Below are positions 41,444 through 50,089 of a stretch of 64,000 bases of DNA, piece by piece. The position numbers and the translations under genes are program-made. The notes under the pieces were generated by a model, which did no database searches, was not told the origin of the DNA, and worked only from the letters and a program-made list of their open reading frames with translations. The DNA is from Phycisphaerales bacterium (GTDB lineage Bacteria > Planctomycetota > Phycisphaerae > Phycisphaerales > UBA1924). Each line of letters begins with the position of its first letter. Position 1 is the first letter of the stretch. The stretch covers positions 124,001 to 188,000 of the forward strand of contig JADZER010000037.1 in the NCBI GenBank assembly GCA_020850415.1, given 5' to 3'.

Positions 41444-44113
41444 TCAGCAGCCGGACGCCCAGAGGTTCAGGTACGCCAGGACATCCAGGGTGTTCACGCT
41501 CCCGTCCCCGTTGATGTCCGCCCGGCCGTCCGAAGCCGCCCAGGCGTTCAGGAACGCCAGCACATCCAGGGTGTTCACCAGGCCGTCGATGTTGAAGTCC
41601 GCATCACAGCTCACCACGAGCGTGATCGCGTCGGCGTCGTACCGCACCCGCCACTCCCGCCCGCCCCCAACCGGCGGCAGGTCGAGGGCGTCGAACTCGC
41701 CGACCACCGAGCCGGTGATATCCACGATGGTGAGGACATCGCCCGGGGCCGGGGTGTACCCCCCGCGGTAGACGACCCGCAGCATCCCGCCGACGACAAG
41801 GTCCGAATCGCCGCCCACGCTGTCGAACACCGCGTCCGTCTCGATCCCGATCTCGAGGGTCGAGCCGGTGTCGAGCACGAGCGTGCCGCCGGTGGCGAAC
41901 ACCTCGCCGGTGGGCAGGCCCGGGCTCAGCAGCCCCTGGACGATCACCTCGCCGCTGAAACGGCCCTCTCCCAAGACCGTCTGCCCAGCGCCGATCGTGG
42001 CGACGGTGCCGGGCTCGGCGGTGATGTACGAGTTGGAGACGCTGGCGTTGAAGAGAATCGTCCCGGTGCCGCCGATCGTGCCCGAGCCGAGCACGCCGAG
42101 GGTCGCGACGCTGCCGGCGCCGTTGGAGTTGACGACGATCGTGCCGTCGTTGGTCATCCCGGCGGGGGAGGCCTGGAGCGTGGCGGCGCTCTGGATCTCG
42201 ACCCGGGCCCGGTTGGTCACGCCGTCCAGCGTGGTCACGCCCGAGAACTCGCGGACGAAGGCGTCCGCGCCGTGCGACTCCAGCGAGCCGCCGGAGATGG
42301 TCTGGTCGTCACCGGCGTCGAAGACGACCATTCCCCCGTCGGCGACGAGGACGCCGCCGGGGCCTTGGGCCAGGGTCTGCGTGACGAACACCAGCGTGCC
42401 GCCGTCGACGGCCTGGATAACGGCGTTGTTGATCTTGTCCTTCCCCGTGAGCAGCAGCTCCGCGCCGATCGCGTTGGCGCTGACGAGCCCCTCGTTCACG
42501 AGCGCCGCGGCGATCTGCCCGCGCCCGTCGATGGTGTGGCCGGCGATCTGGGTGAGGGTGACGCCCTCGGCCGAGTCGAGCAGGGCGCCCGCGCCCGTCG
42601 CGTTGAGCCGGACGACGCCGGCGCCGGTCAGGAGGCCGTTGCTGTCCATCCGCAGGATGGCCGAACTCCCGCCGCCGTCGGCGTTCACCAGGACCATCCC
42701 GTCGTTGGTGAGCCCCGCCCCGGTGACCGACACGACACCGGCCGACACGATGTCGAGCCGCCCGTCGAGCGAGACATCCTCGAGCGTGGTGGTGCCCGAG
42801 AACTCGCGGGTGATGGTGCCGCCGTTGAGCGAGCGGAGCGTGCCGCCGACGATCGTCTGGCTGTCGCCGGGGTCGAGGATCACGGCCCCGCCGTCGGCGA
42901 CCAGCTCGCCCCCGGGCCCCTGGGTCAGGGTGAAGGACAGCAGCCTCAGGATGCCCCCGGCGCTGGCCTGCATGACAGCGTTGTTGGTCTTGTCGCGGGC
43001 GGCGAGCCGGATGTCCTTGCCCGCCGCGTCCGCGTGCACGAGCCCGTCGTTGACCATGGCGGCGTTGATCTGCCCGAAGCCGTCGATGGTGTGGCCGGCG
43101 CTCTGGGTGAGGGTGACGCCGTCGGCCGAGTCGAGCAGGGCTCCGGCGCCTGTCGCGTTGAGCCTGACGATGCCGGCGCCGGTGAGGACGCCGGTGTTGT
43201 CAAGCCGCAGGATGGCGGAGCTCCCGGCGCCGTTGGGGTTCAGCAGCACCAGCCCGTCGTTGGTGAGCCCCGCGCCGGTGACCGAGACGACGCCGGCCGA
43301 GATGATGTCGAGCTGGCCGTCGAGCGAGACATCCTCGAGCGTGGTCGTGCCCGAGAACTCGCGGGTGAAGACCCCGCCGTTCAGCGACTCGAGCGTGCCG
43401 CCGACGATCGTCTGGCTGTCGCCGGGGTCGAAGAGGATGGTCCCCCCATCGGCGCGGAGCACGCCGCCGGCGCCCTGGGTGAGTTCGAGGTCGAGGAGCC
43501 GGAGCACGCCCCCGTCGGTGGCGGCCATGAGGCTGTTGTTGGTCTTGGCGTTGTCTCGGAGGATGAGCTGCTGGCCCGGGGTCTGGGCGACCAGGAGCCC
43601 CTCGTTCACGAGCGCGGCCTGCACCTCGCCGTACCCGGCGATGGTGTGCGAGGGGCCGTTGGTCACGGTGACACCGGCGCCGGTCTCGAGCCGTGCGGCC
43701 GAGCCGGCGCGGCTGAGCAGGACCGTGCCCGAGCCGGTGATGGTCGAGCTGGCGCTGAAGAGGAGCTTGGCGGAGCTGCCGCCGCCGTTGGCGTTGAGGA
43801 CGATCGTCCCGTCGTTGGCGAGGGCGGCGAGCTGGAGGGTTCGGGCGCTGTTGATGGCGACGGCGGCGCCCGGGTTGGCGAGGGTGAGGGCGTCGATGTT
43901 GGGGCTGATGGCGCCGACGGTGACGGTGTAGGCGCCGGCGAGCCCGATGGCGGCGCTCTCGCCGGGGGAGGCGGGGACATTCATGGGGTCCCAGCTGAGG
44001 GCGTCGTTCCAGGCGCCGCCGGCGGGGTTGTTCCACTGGGTTTGGGCGAGCCCGGCGCTGGCGGCCAGCAGCAGGGGGATCGACGCGACGACGGACTTTC
44101 GGGCATACATCAT
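41444..44113 (-). CDS. secreted beta-solenoid adhesin-like protein with GC-type dockerin
   Basis: An 889-residue exported protein; the ATG at 44113 (or 44110) opens a signal peptide (SVVASIPLLLAASAGLAQ). The mature N-terminus TQWNNPAGGAWNDALSWDP has the pattern seen in autotransporter-like and beta-helix surface proteins. The body is made of four 185-residue units with short strands such as GTTTLEDVSLDG, VSVTGAGLTNDG and GHTIDGFGQI, which should form a right-handed beta-solenoid. Two dockerin-like repeats (DFNIDGLVNTLDVLAFLNAW, DINGDGSVNTLDVLAYLNLW) end in ASGC. Probable cell-surface or matrix structural protein. Confidence 0.85.
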   Translation of the reverse strand: MMYARKSVVASIPLLLAASAGLAQTQWNNPAGGAWNDALSWDPMNVPASPGESAAIGLAGAYTVTVGAISPNIDALTLANPGAAVAINSARTLQLAALANDGTIVLNANGGGSSAKLLFSASSTITGSGTVLLSRAGSAARLETGAGVTVTNGPSHTIAGYGEVQAALVNEGLLVAQTPGQQLILRDNAKTNNSLMAATDGGVLRLLDLELTQGAGGVLRADGGTILFDPGDSQTIVGGTLESLNGGVFTREFSGTTTLEDVSLDGQLDIISAGVVSVTGAGLTNDGLVLLNPNGAGSSAILRLDNTGVLTGAGIVRLNATGAGALLDSADGVTLTQSAGHTIDGFGQINAAMVNDGLVHADAAGKDIRLAARDKTNNAVMQASAGGILRLLSFTLTQGPGGELVADGGAVILDPGDSQTIVGGTLRSLNGGTITREFSGTTTLEDVSLDGRLDIVSAGVVSVTGAGLTNDGMVLVNADGGGSSAILRMDSNGLLTGAGVVRLNATGAGALLDSAEGVTLTQIAGHTIDGRGQIAAALVNEGLVSANAIGAELLLTGKDKINNAVIQAVDGGTLVFVTQTLAQGPGGVLVADGGMVVFDAGDDQTISGGSLESHGADAFVREFSGVTTLDGVTNRARVEIQSAATLQASPAGMTNDGTIVVNSNGAGSVATLGVLGSGTIGGTGTILFNASVSNSYITAEPGTVATIGAGQTVLGEGRFSGEVIVQGLLSPGLPTGEVFATGGTLVLDTGSTLEIGIETDAVFDSVGGDSDLVVGGMLRVVYRGGYTPAPGDVLTIVDITGSVVGEFDALDLPPVGGGREWRVRYDADAITLVVSCDADFNIDGLVNTLDVLAFLNAWAASDGRADINGDGSVNTLDVLAYLNLWASGC
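42149..44113 (-). repeat. intragenic tandem repeat with exact 555-bp period
   Basis: The same GTTGGT landmark recurs at 42149, 42704, 43259 and 43814, each exactly 555 bp (185 codons) apart. The units starting at 42704 and 43259 are nearly identical over long stretches; the outer two are more diverged but have kept the same length. The fourth unit is cut by the signal peptide region. Confidence 0.85.
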
Positions 44114-44319
44114 GGTTCTCTCTCTTTGCTCCGCGCGCCGGGCGCGCTCCGCGGCGCGGGGCTCTGCCCCGCGCGGACTGATCGCGCCGCCCGGCGCCCG
44201 GGCGTTGCGCAGCGATCTCCTCCCGGTGTCATGCGGGGAAGCGTGCCGGGGTGGCCGAAGAAAGTGCAAGAATTTTGGCGGGGCGGGCGGAGCCCGTGGG
44301 GTACGCTACCCGGCCCGGG

Positions 44320-44907
44320 ATGGGCGACACCATGACAGACGCACCCAGCACATCCGAACACGCCCCGCCTGCTCGCGCCGCCTCGGGGCCTTCCCCGGAC
44401 GACTGGATCCCGCGGGTGTACCACGAGCTGCGCCTGCTGGCGCGCCAGCAGATGCGGGGCGAGGCGCGGGTCACGCTGCAGACGACCGTGCTCGTGCACG
44501 AGGTGTACCTGCGGCTGTTCGGTGGTCGGGAGTTTGCGTGGGAGAACCGGGCGCACTTTTTCGGTGCGGCGGCGCGGGCGATGCGACAGATCCTGATCGA
44601 CCACGCCCGGGCGCGCCGGGCGCTCCGGCGCGGCGGGGGGCTGAGGCGGGAGACGGTGATCGATGTCCAGGCGGGGACGACGGACACCGACCCCGAGACG
44701 ATGCTCCTGCTGCATGAGAAGCTCGACCGGCTGGAGGCGCGGGACCCGCGGAAGGCGCAGATCATCATGCTGCGGTTCTTCGCGGGGCTGAGCATCAAGC
44801 AGACCGCGGAAGTGCTGGACCTGTCGCCCTCGACGGTGAAGGTCGAGTGGCAGTTCGCCCGCGCGTGGCTCTTCAGCGAGATGCAGCGGGAGGCCGGGGA
44901 TGCCTGA
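44320..44907 (+). CDS. ECF sigma factor (TIGR02999-like)
   Basis: A 195-residue extracytoplasmic-function sigma factor. Region 2 is YHELRLLARQQMRGEARVTL through AMRQILIDHARARRALRRGGG, and region 4 is the HTH in LSIKQTAEVLDLSPSTVKVE. The YLRLFGGREFAWENRAHFFG segment is characteristic of the planctomycete/acidobacterial ECF group that travels with Ser/Thr kinases. Starts at 44320 or 44332 are both possible. Its 3' end overlaps the kinase gene by 8 bp, so the two are coupled; the kinase likely replaces a classical anti-sigma factor. Confidence 0.93.
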   Translation: MGDTMTDAPSTSEHAPPARAASGPSPDDWIPRVYHELRLLARQQMRGEARVTLQTTVLVHEVYLRLFGGREFAWENRAHFFGAAARAMRQILIDHARARRALRRGGGLRRETVIDVQAGTTDTDPETMLLLHEKLDRLEARDPRKAQIIMLRFFAGLSIKQTAEVLDLSPSTVKVEWQFARAWLFSEMQREAGDA

Positions 44908-47338
44908 CGCGCGGTGGGAGACGATGCAGCGGCTGTTCACGGCGGCGCTCGAGCTGCCGGCGCCGGCCCGCGCCGCCTACCTGGAAGAGGCGTGCGCCGA
45001 CGACCCCGCGCTCCGGACGCAGGTGGGGGCGCTGCTGGCGGCGCACGAGCGGTCGAACGCGTTCCTGGAGTACCCGTGGGCGTCGGAGGCGGAGACCACG
45101 CTGCCCGACGCGCCGGGGCCCGCGATGCCCGGGCCGATGCCCGTGGTGCCGGGGTTCCGGATCGTGCGGGAGCTGGGGCGCGGCGGGATGGGGATCGTGT
45201 ACGAGGCCGAGCGCGCGCACCCCGGGCAGACGGTGGCGCTCAAGGTCCTCAAGCCGTCGTTCGCGCAGCCGAGCCTGCGCCGGCGGTTCGAGCACGAGAT
45301 CCACCTGCTGGCGAGGCTCCGGCACCCGGGGATCGCGCAGATCTACGACGCGGGGGTCGTGCCCTCGCCGATGGGCCCGCTGCCCTACTTCGCGATGGAG
45401 CTGGTCGAGGGCCGGGCGCTGGACGCGGTGGCGCGGGACGGGTCGGTCACGCTGCGTGAGCGCCTGCGTCTGCTCGCGGAGATCGCCGACGCGGTCGAGC
45501 ACGCGCACCAGAAGGCGATCCTCCACCGGGATCTCAAGCCGAACAACATCCTGGTGACGCGGGAGGGCCGCCCGAAGATCCTGGACTTCGGCGTCGCGCG
45601 GGCGCTCGACCCCGAGCTCCAGCTCACGACGATGCAGACCGAGCTCGGGCAGCTGATCGGGACGCTGCCCTATATGTCGCCCGAGCAGGCGTCGGGCGAT
45701 CTTGACCAGCTCGACACGCGGAGCGATGTGTACTCGCTGGGAGTCGTGGCCTACGAGCTGCTGGCCGGGCGCCCGCCCTACGACCTGACCGAGAAGCTGC
45801 TGCCCGAGGCGGTGCGGATGATCCGGGAGGACGAGCCGGGGCGGCTGAGCACGATCGACCGCGCCTGCCGCGGGGATGTCGAGACGATCGTCGCCAAGGC
45901 GCTGGAGAAGCAGCGTGAGCGTCGCTACCAGTCGGTGGCGGAGTTCGCGGCGGACATCCGGCGGTTCCTGAGCGACGAGCCGATCGTGGCCCGGCCGCCG
46001 AGCCGGGTGTACCTGGCTCGGAAGTTCGCCCGGCGTCACCGCTCGCTGGTGGCGGGGGCGGCGGCGGCGCTGGGGGTGCTGGTGGCGGGGGCGGTGGTGT
46101 CGACGGCGCTGGCGCTGCGGCTGGCCGACAGCAATGCCGCGCTGGGCGACACGGTGGGCGAGCTCCGTGTCGCCAGCGCTGCGGCGCTGGCGCAGGCGGA
46201 GACGGCCCGCGCGGTGAACGAGTTCTACACCACGCACCTGCTGCTGGCGGCGGCGCCGGAGGCCTCGCTCGGGCGGGAGATCACGATCCGCGAGGCGCTG
46301 GACGACGCGTCCAGCCGCGTGGACGCGGAGCTGGCGGCGTACCCCGAGGCGGCGGGGAAGGTCCACGCGGCGCTGGCGAGCGTGTTCCGTCGGCTTGACA
46401 TGCCCGAGCGGTCGCTGCACCACGGGGCCGCGGCGGTGGAGCGGTACCGTGGCGCGTTCGGGGATGGTCACCCCGAGGTCTACCACGCGATGGTGAGCTA
46501 CGCCCAGCTGCTGCGCGACGGGGCGCGGTACGACGAGGCGGAGCCGCTGCGCGAGCGGGCGATCGCGGGGCTGCGGGAGACGGTCGGAGATGCGCACCCC
46601 TACACGCTGGCGGCGATGACGGGGAGGGCGTCGGTGCTGATCGAGAGCGGGGAGCCGGCGCTGGCGGTCCCGCTGCTGGAGGCGACGGTGGCGGGCTACC
46701 GCGCGATGGCCGCCGACCCGGCGCAGCGGGACCCGGAGAACCAGCTCAACGCCTGCGCGAGCCTCGCGTACGCGTACGACGAGGCCGGGCGTTCGGCGGA
46801 GGCCGAGGCCGCGCTGCGCCGGGGTATCGAGGAGGCCGGGGGCGAGCTGGACGCGGACCACCCGATCATGATGGGGGCGATGAACGGGCTCGGGGCGATC
46901 CTGCTCGCGCGCGGCGACTACGCCGGGGTGCTGCCGATCGTGGAGGCGGTGGCCGCCAGCGCGGCGCGGGTGCTCGGTCCCGAGCACATTAACACGCTGG
47001 TCGCCCGCCAGAACCTCGCGCGGACGCTCTCGGCGGTGGGCCGGTTCGGCGAGGCCGAGCCGATCTGGCTCGAGATCATCCCGGTGCTCGGGGGGAAGCT
47101 GCCCGACCCTCACCCGCTCGCGGCGAACATCATCCAGGCCTACGGCATCTCGCTCGTTGAACACGGGCGCCCCGGCGACGCGATCCCGCGTCTGGCCGAG
47201 GCGCACCGCCAGTTTGCCGGGACGATGGGCGAGGAATCCGGCGCGGCGCGGGCGACGGCCAAATGGCTGTCACGCGCCCACGAGCAGACGGGCGACGAGG
47301 CGGCGGCCGCGGCGTGGCGGGCGCGGGGCGGGGGGTAA
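44900..47338 (+). CDS. membrane Ser/Thr protein kinase with C-terminal TPRs
   Basis: An 812-residue Hanks-type kinase. A short N-terminal alpha region precedes the kinase domain (about 85-365): P-loop GRGGMG, VALK lysine, HRDLKPNN catalytic loop, DFGVARAL and YMSPEQ. A single transmembrane helix lies at about 380-405 (SLVAGAAAALGVLVAGAVV). The outer part is a series of TPR-like repeats such as RYDEAEPLRERAIAGLRETV. All catalytic residues are present. It follows the ECF sigma factor with overlap and would phosphorylate it or a partner in response to an external signal read by the TPR region; this regulatory link is inferred from the known family arrangement. Confidence 0.93.
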   Translation: MPDARWETMQRLFTAALELPAPARAAYLEEACADDPALRTQVGALLAAHERSNAFLEYPWASEAETTLPDAPGPAMPGPMPVVPGFRIVRELGRGGMGIVYEAERAHPGQTVALKVLKPSFAQPSLRRRFEHEIHLLARLRHPGIAQIYDAGVVPSPMGPLPYFAMELVEGRALDAVARDGSVTLRERLRLLAEIADAVEHAHQKAILHRDLKPNNILVTREGRPKILDFGVARALDPELQLTTMQTELGQLIGTLPYMSPEQASGDLDQLDTRSDVYSLGVVAYELLAGRPPYDLTEKLLPEAVRMIREDEPGRLSTIDRACRGDVETIVAKALEKQRERRYQSVAEFAADIRRFLSDEPIVARPPSRVYLARKFARRHRSLVAGAAAALGVLVAGAVVSTALALRLADSNAALGDTVGELRVASAAALAQAETARAVNEFYTTHLLLAAAPEASLGREITIREALDDASSRVDAELAAYPEAAGKVHAALASVFRRLDMPERSLHHGAAAVERYRGAFGDGHPEVYHAMVSYAQLLRDGARYDEAEPLRERAIAGLRETVGDAHPYTLAAMTGRASVLIESGEPALAVPLLEATVAGYRAMAADPAQRDPENQLNACASLAYAYDEAGRSAEAEAALRRGIEEAGGELDADHPIMMGAMNGLGAILLARGDYAGVLPIVEAVAASAARVLGPEHINTLVARQNLARTLSAVGRFGEAEPIWLEIIPVLGGKLPDPHPLAANIIQAYGISLVEHGRPGDAIPRLAEAHRQFAGTMGEESGAARATAKWLSRAHEQTGDEAAAAAWRARGGG

Positions 47339-47371
47339 GGGCGCGTCCGTGCGGTGACGCGATGCAGCTGG

Positions 47372-48994
47372 TCAGCAGCCTGCCGCCCAGAGGTTGAGAT
47401 AGGCGAGGATGTCGAGGGTATCGACGGCGCCGTCGGCGTCGATATCGGCCCGGGGGTCGCCGGCGTTCCAGGCGGTGAGGAACGCGAGGAAGTCGAGGGT
47501 GTTGACCTGCCCGTCGAAGTTGAAGTCGGCGACGCAGGCGCAGATGTCGGGGACGCCGTCGCCGTCGTCGTCGGCGAGCTCGCCCCGGAGGATCTGGCCG
47601 TAGTCGACCAGGCCGTCGCCGTTGCAGTCGGCGTCCCACTCGACGATGTACCGCAGGCCGCCGGAGTCGGCCGGGCCGTCGGCCATGAGGAACTGGGCGT
47701 TGTGCCCGGGGCAGGTGGAGAACAGGAGGTACTCGGCGTCGCCCGGCGCATCGTCGGGCTGGGACCGGTTGGGGTCGCACACCCAGCTGTCCCAGTACTG
47801 ACCCGAGAACGGCTCGTCGGTCACCCAGCGCCAGCGCTGATCGGGCTCGATGGCGGGCAACTCCTGGTAGCCGCCCAGGTACATCGTCTCGTCGGCGGCG
47901 AGGTCGTCGATGAGCGAGAGGTAGAACCCGGCCTCGGCGGCGTCGGTGACGGTGGCGAGGTGGCCGCCCACGGCCGCGGCGCGGTCGCGGGCCTCGAACC
48001 AGGAGGCCGCCCGGGCGTCGGGGTCGTAGTAGTACCAGTGCCCGTTGCCGCCGTCCTCGACGCGGAACTCGGTGCCGGGCCCGCGGAGCGTGCCCCAGAA
48101 CTGGATCATCGCGCCGAGCACCTCGGGGCACAGCAGGTCCTCGGAGAAGTCATAACTGCGGCACTCCACGGCGGGGTCGTGCTCGCCGAAGGGCGGGACC
48201 AGGTCGTCGAGCTGGAACTCGCCCTGTTCGCCGGGGTTGTTGGGGTCGGCGCCGAGGTTGTTGGACGCGCCCCAGAGGTGGGGCTGGGCGCAGGTGGCCC
48301 AGCTGTTGCCGTCGTCGGTGAGGTAGGTGAACATGTACGAGCCCTTGCCCGACGGGGGCAGCTCCCACACATCGCCGAACGGGAGATCCAGGTTGGCGTA
48401 GTAGGCCGTGTCCTGGGGCAGCTCCTCAAAGTCGAACAACCACCCCCACCCACCGCTGTCCGGCTCGCACGCGTCGGTGTCGGAGTGCTCGACGAAGATC
48501 CCGATCACGCACTGCTCGCTCGTGCCTGAGCCGCGCGCCGTCCAGGCGAACTCGATGTCCGCGGCGTACGCGCCCGCGCTCGTGTCCGTCGCAGGATGCA
48601 GCGTCATGTCGTTCGAGACGAACTGATTGCAGAACCCGGTGCCGAAGTACCAACGCCCGGGCCCTAGCCCGCAGGTCGCGTCGTCCATGAACCGGTCGCC
48701 GTTGGAATCGCCGAAGCAGTCGAAGATGCGGCCGCCGTCGGCGCGGCTCTCGCCGGAGGGTGGGTCGAGCCACTCGCCCACACGGTGGACCTCGCCATCG
48801 ACGAAAATCGCCCGAGCGATCCGGACCGGCTCGATCCGGGTCGGCTGGCCACCCGAGAGGAAGAGCGGCCCGCGTGTGGGGGCGGCAGTGGTGGGGGCGG
48901 TAGTGGGGGTGGAGGGGGTAGTCTGGGCGTGGGCGATGGCCGTCAGGCCCGCGCCGGTGAGCAGCGCGGCGATTGTGAGGCGAGCGGACAACAT
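47372..48994 (-). CDS. secreted C-type-lectin-like protein with GC-type dockerin
   Basis: A 540-residue exported protein with signal peptide LTIAALLTGAGLTAIAHAQ and a Thr/Pro linker. The N-terminal half (about 40-320) is Cys/Trp-rich and unassigned. Residues about 330-470 fit a C-type lectin-like domain: WFEARDRAAAVGGHLATVTD at its start, then YLGGYQE, RWVTDEPFSGQYWDSW and a final GLRYIVEWD. The C-terminus has a thrombospondin type 3-like DDDGDGVPDIC, two dockerin-like repeats and the end AAGC. A carbohydrate- or matrix-binding role is likely. It converges on the kinase gene with 33 bp between stops. Confidence 0.82.
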   Translation of the reverse strand: MLSARLTIAALLTGAGLTAIAHAQTTPSTPTTAPTTAAPTRGPLFLSGGQPTRIEPVRIARAIFVDGEVHRVGEWLDPPSGESRADGGRIFDCFGDSNGDRFMDDATCGLGPGRWYFGTGFCNQFVSNDMTLHPATDTSAGAYAADIEFAWTARGSGTSEQCVIGIFVEHSDTDACEPDSGGWGWLFDFEELPQDTAYYANLDLPFGDVWELPPSGKGSYMFTYLTDDGNSWATCAQPHLWGASNNLGADPNNPGEQGEFQLDDLVPPFGEHDPAVECRSYDFSEDLLCPEVLGAMIQFWGTLRGPGTEFRVEDGGNGHWYYYDPDARAASWFEARDRAAAVGGHLATVTDAAEAGFYLSLIDDLAADETMYLGGYQELPAIEPDQRWRWVTDEPFSGQYWDSWVCDPNRSQPDDAPGDAEYLLFSTCPGHNAQFLMADGPADSGGLRYIVEWDADCNGDGLVDYGQILRGELADDDGDGVPDICACVADFNFDGQVNTLDFLAFLTAWNAGDPRADIDADGAVDTLDILAYLNLWAAGC

Positions 48995-49092
48995 GGTGTA
49001 TTCCCTCCTCGGGGGTGCGGTGAGACGCCGCCCATGCACAGCTTACACGCCGCGGCCGGCCCCACAAGGGGATTCTCGGCCTCACCGGTCGG

Positions 49093-50004
49093 TCAGTCCT
49101 TCAGCCCCTGGGTCGCCACCCCCTCGACGATGGACCGCTGGGCGAGCAGGAACACGACGAAGACCGGGAGCGTCGCGATGAGGCTGGCGGTCATGACGAG
49201 GTTCCAGGGGACGCCGCCGTGCTGGTTCTGGTACATCTGGAGGCCGAGGGCGACGGTGTACATGCGTTCGTGGTTGAGGAAGACGAGCGGGCCGGCGAAG
49301 TCGTTCCAGACGGCCATGAACTGGAAGAGGGCGACGACGGCGAGGGCGGGCTTGGAGAGCGGCATGATGACGAGCCAGAAGGTGCGCCAGTGGCCGCAGC
49401 CGTCGAGGCGGGCGGCCTCGTCGAGGTCTCGGGGGATGCCCATGAAGAACTGGCGGAGGAGGAAGATGCTGAAGGCGCCGCCGAACCAGGCGGGGACCCA
49501 GAGGGGCTTGAAGGAGCCGATCCAGCCGAGCTGTCGGAAGAGGAGGTACTGGGGGGCCATGATGACGGTGAAGGGCATCATCATGGTGGCGAGGACGACG
49601 ATGAAGACGGCGGTGCGCCCGCGCCACCGGATGCGGGCCAGGCCGTAGGCGACGACGGCAGAGCTGAGGACCATGCCCAGGACGCTGAGGAGTGCGACCT
49701 TGAGGGAGTTCTGCATGTAGAGGGGGAAGTCGTGGGTGGGGCTGTCGAGCACGGCGCGGGTGTTGTCGGCGACGACGCCGGCGACGCCGGACCAGTAGGT
49801 CGGCGCGAGCGGCGAGACGGTGTCGCCCGCGTCGGTGGTGATGCGCGGGAGCAGGCCGACGGTGGGGTCGAGGGTCTGGTCGGCGGGGCGGAGGGCGGTG
49901 GCGAGCATCCAGAGCAGGGGCGTGGCGAAGGCGACCGCGAGCAGCGCGAGCGCGGCGTAGAGGGTGAGGCGGGCGAGAGGGTTAGAGCGGTTACGGGTTC
50001 GCAT
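49093..50004 (-). CDS. sugar ABC importer permease (MalG/UgpE type)
   Basis: A 303-residue CUT1-family permease with six hydrophobic segments and the cytoplasmic EAA loop EAARLDGCGHWRTFWLVIMP. The ATG at 50004 begins MRTRNRSNPLARLTLYAALA; sequence upstream belongs to a family B repeat. An insert of about 55 residues between the first two helices is typical of this group. No ATPase gene lies beside it, so a shared MsmX/UgpC-like ATPase encoded elsewhere must energise it. It is the last gene of the importer operon. Confidence 0.92.
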   Translation of the reverse strand: MRTRNRSNPLARLTLYAALALLAVAFATPLLWMLATALRPADQTLDPTVGLLPRITTDAGDTVSPLAPTYWSGVAGVVADNTRAVLDSPTHDFPLYMQNSLKVALLSVLGMVLSSAVVAYGLARIRWRGRTAVFIVVLATMMMPFTVIMAPQYLLFRQLGWIGSFKPLWVPAWFGGAFSIFLLRQFFMGIPRDLDEAARLDGCGHWRTFWLVIMPLSKPALAVVALFQFMAVWNDFAGPLVFLNHERMYTVALGLQMYQNQHGGVPWNLVMTASLIATLPVFVVFLLAQRSIVEGVATQGLKD

Positions 50005-50011
50005 GGTCTGG

Positions 50012-50081
50012 TGTGCCACGGCCGCGTCGGCCGTGCGGGAGTCTCGGAGCGTGCGGCACGGCCGACACGGCCGTGGCACAC
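50012..50081. repeat. paired-hairpin repeat, family B copy 3
   Basis: Left arm TGTGCCACGGCC...GGCCGTG at 50012-50035, right arm CACGGCC...GGCCGTGGCACAC at 50057-50081. Unlike the other copies, this one lies inside an operon, in the 85 bp between the two permease genes. Confidence 0.85.
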
Positions 50082-50089
50082 GACGGTGG

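Noticed and set aside
41177..44335. Open frame of 1052 codons on the plus strand
   Set aside because: It is the antisense of the repeat adhesin; its apparent repeats mirror the 555-bp repeat of the real gene.
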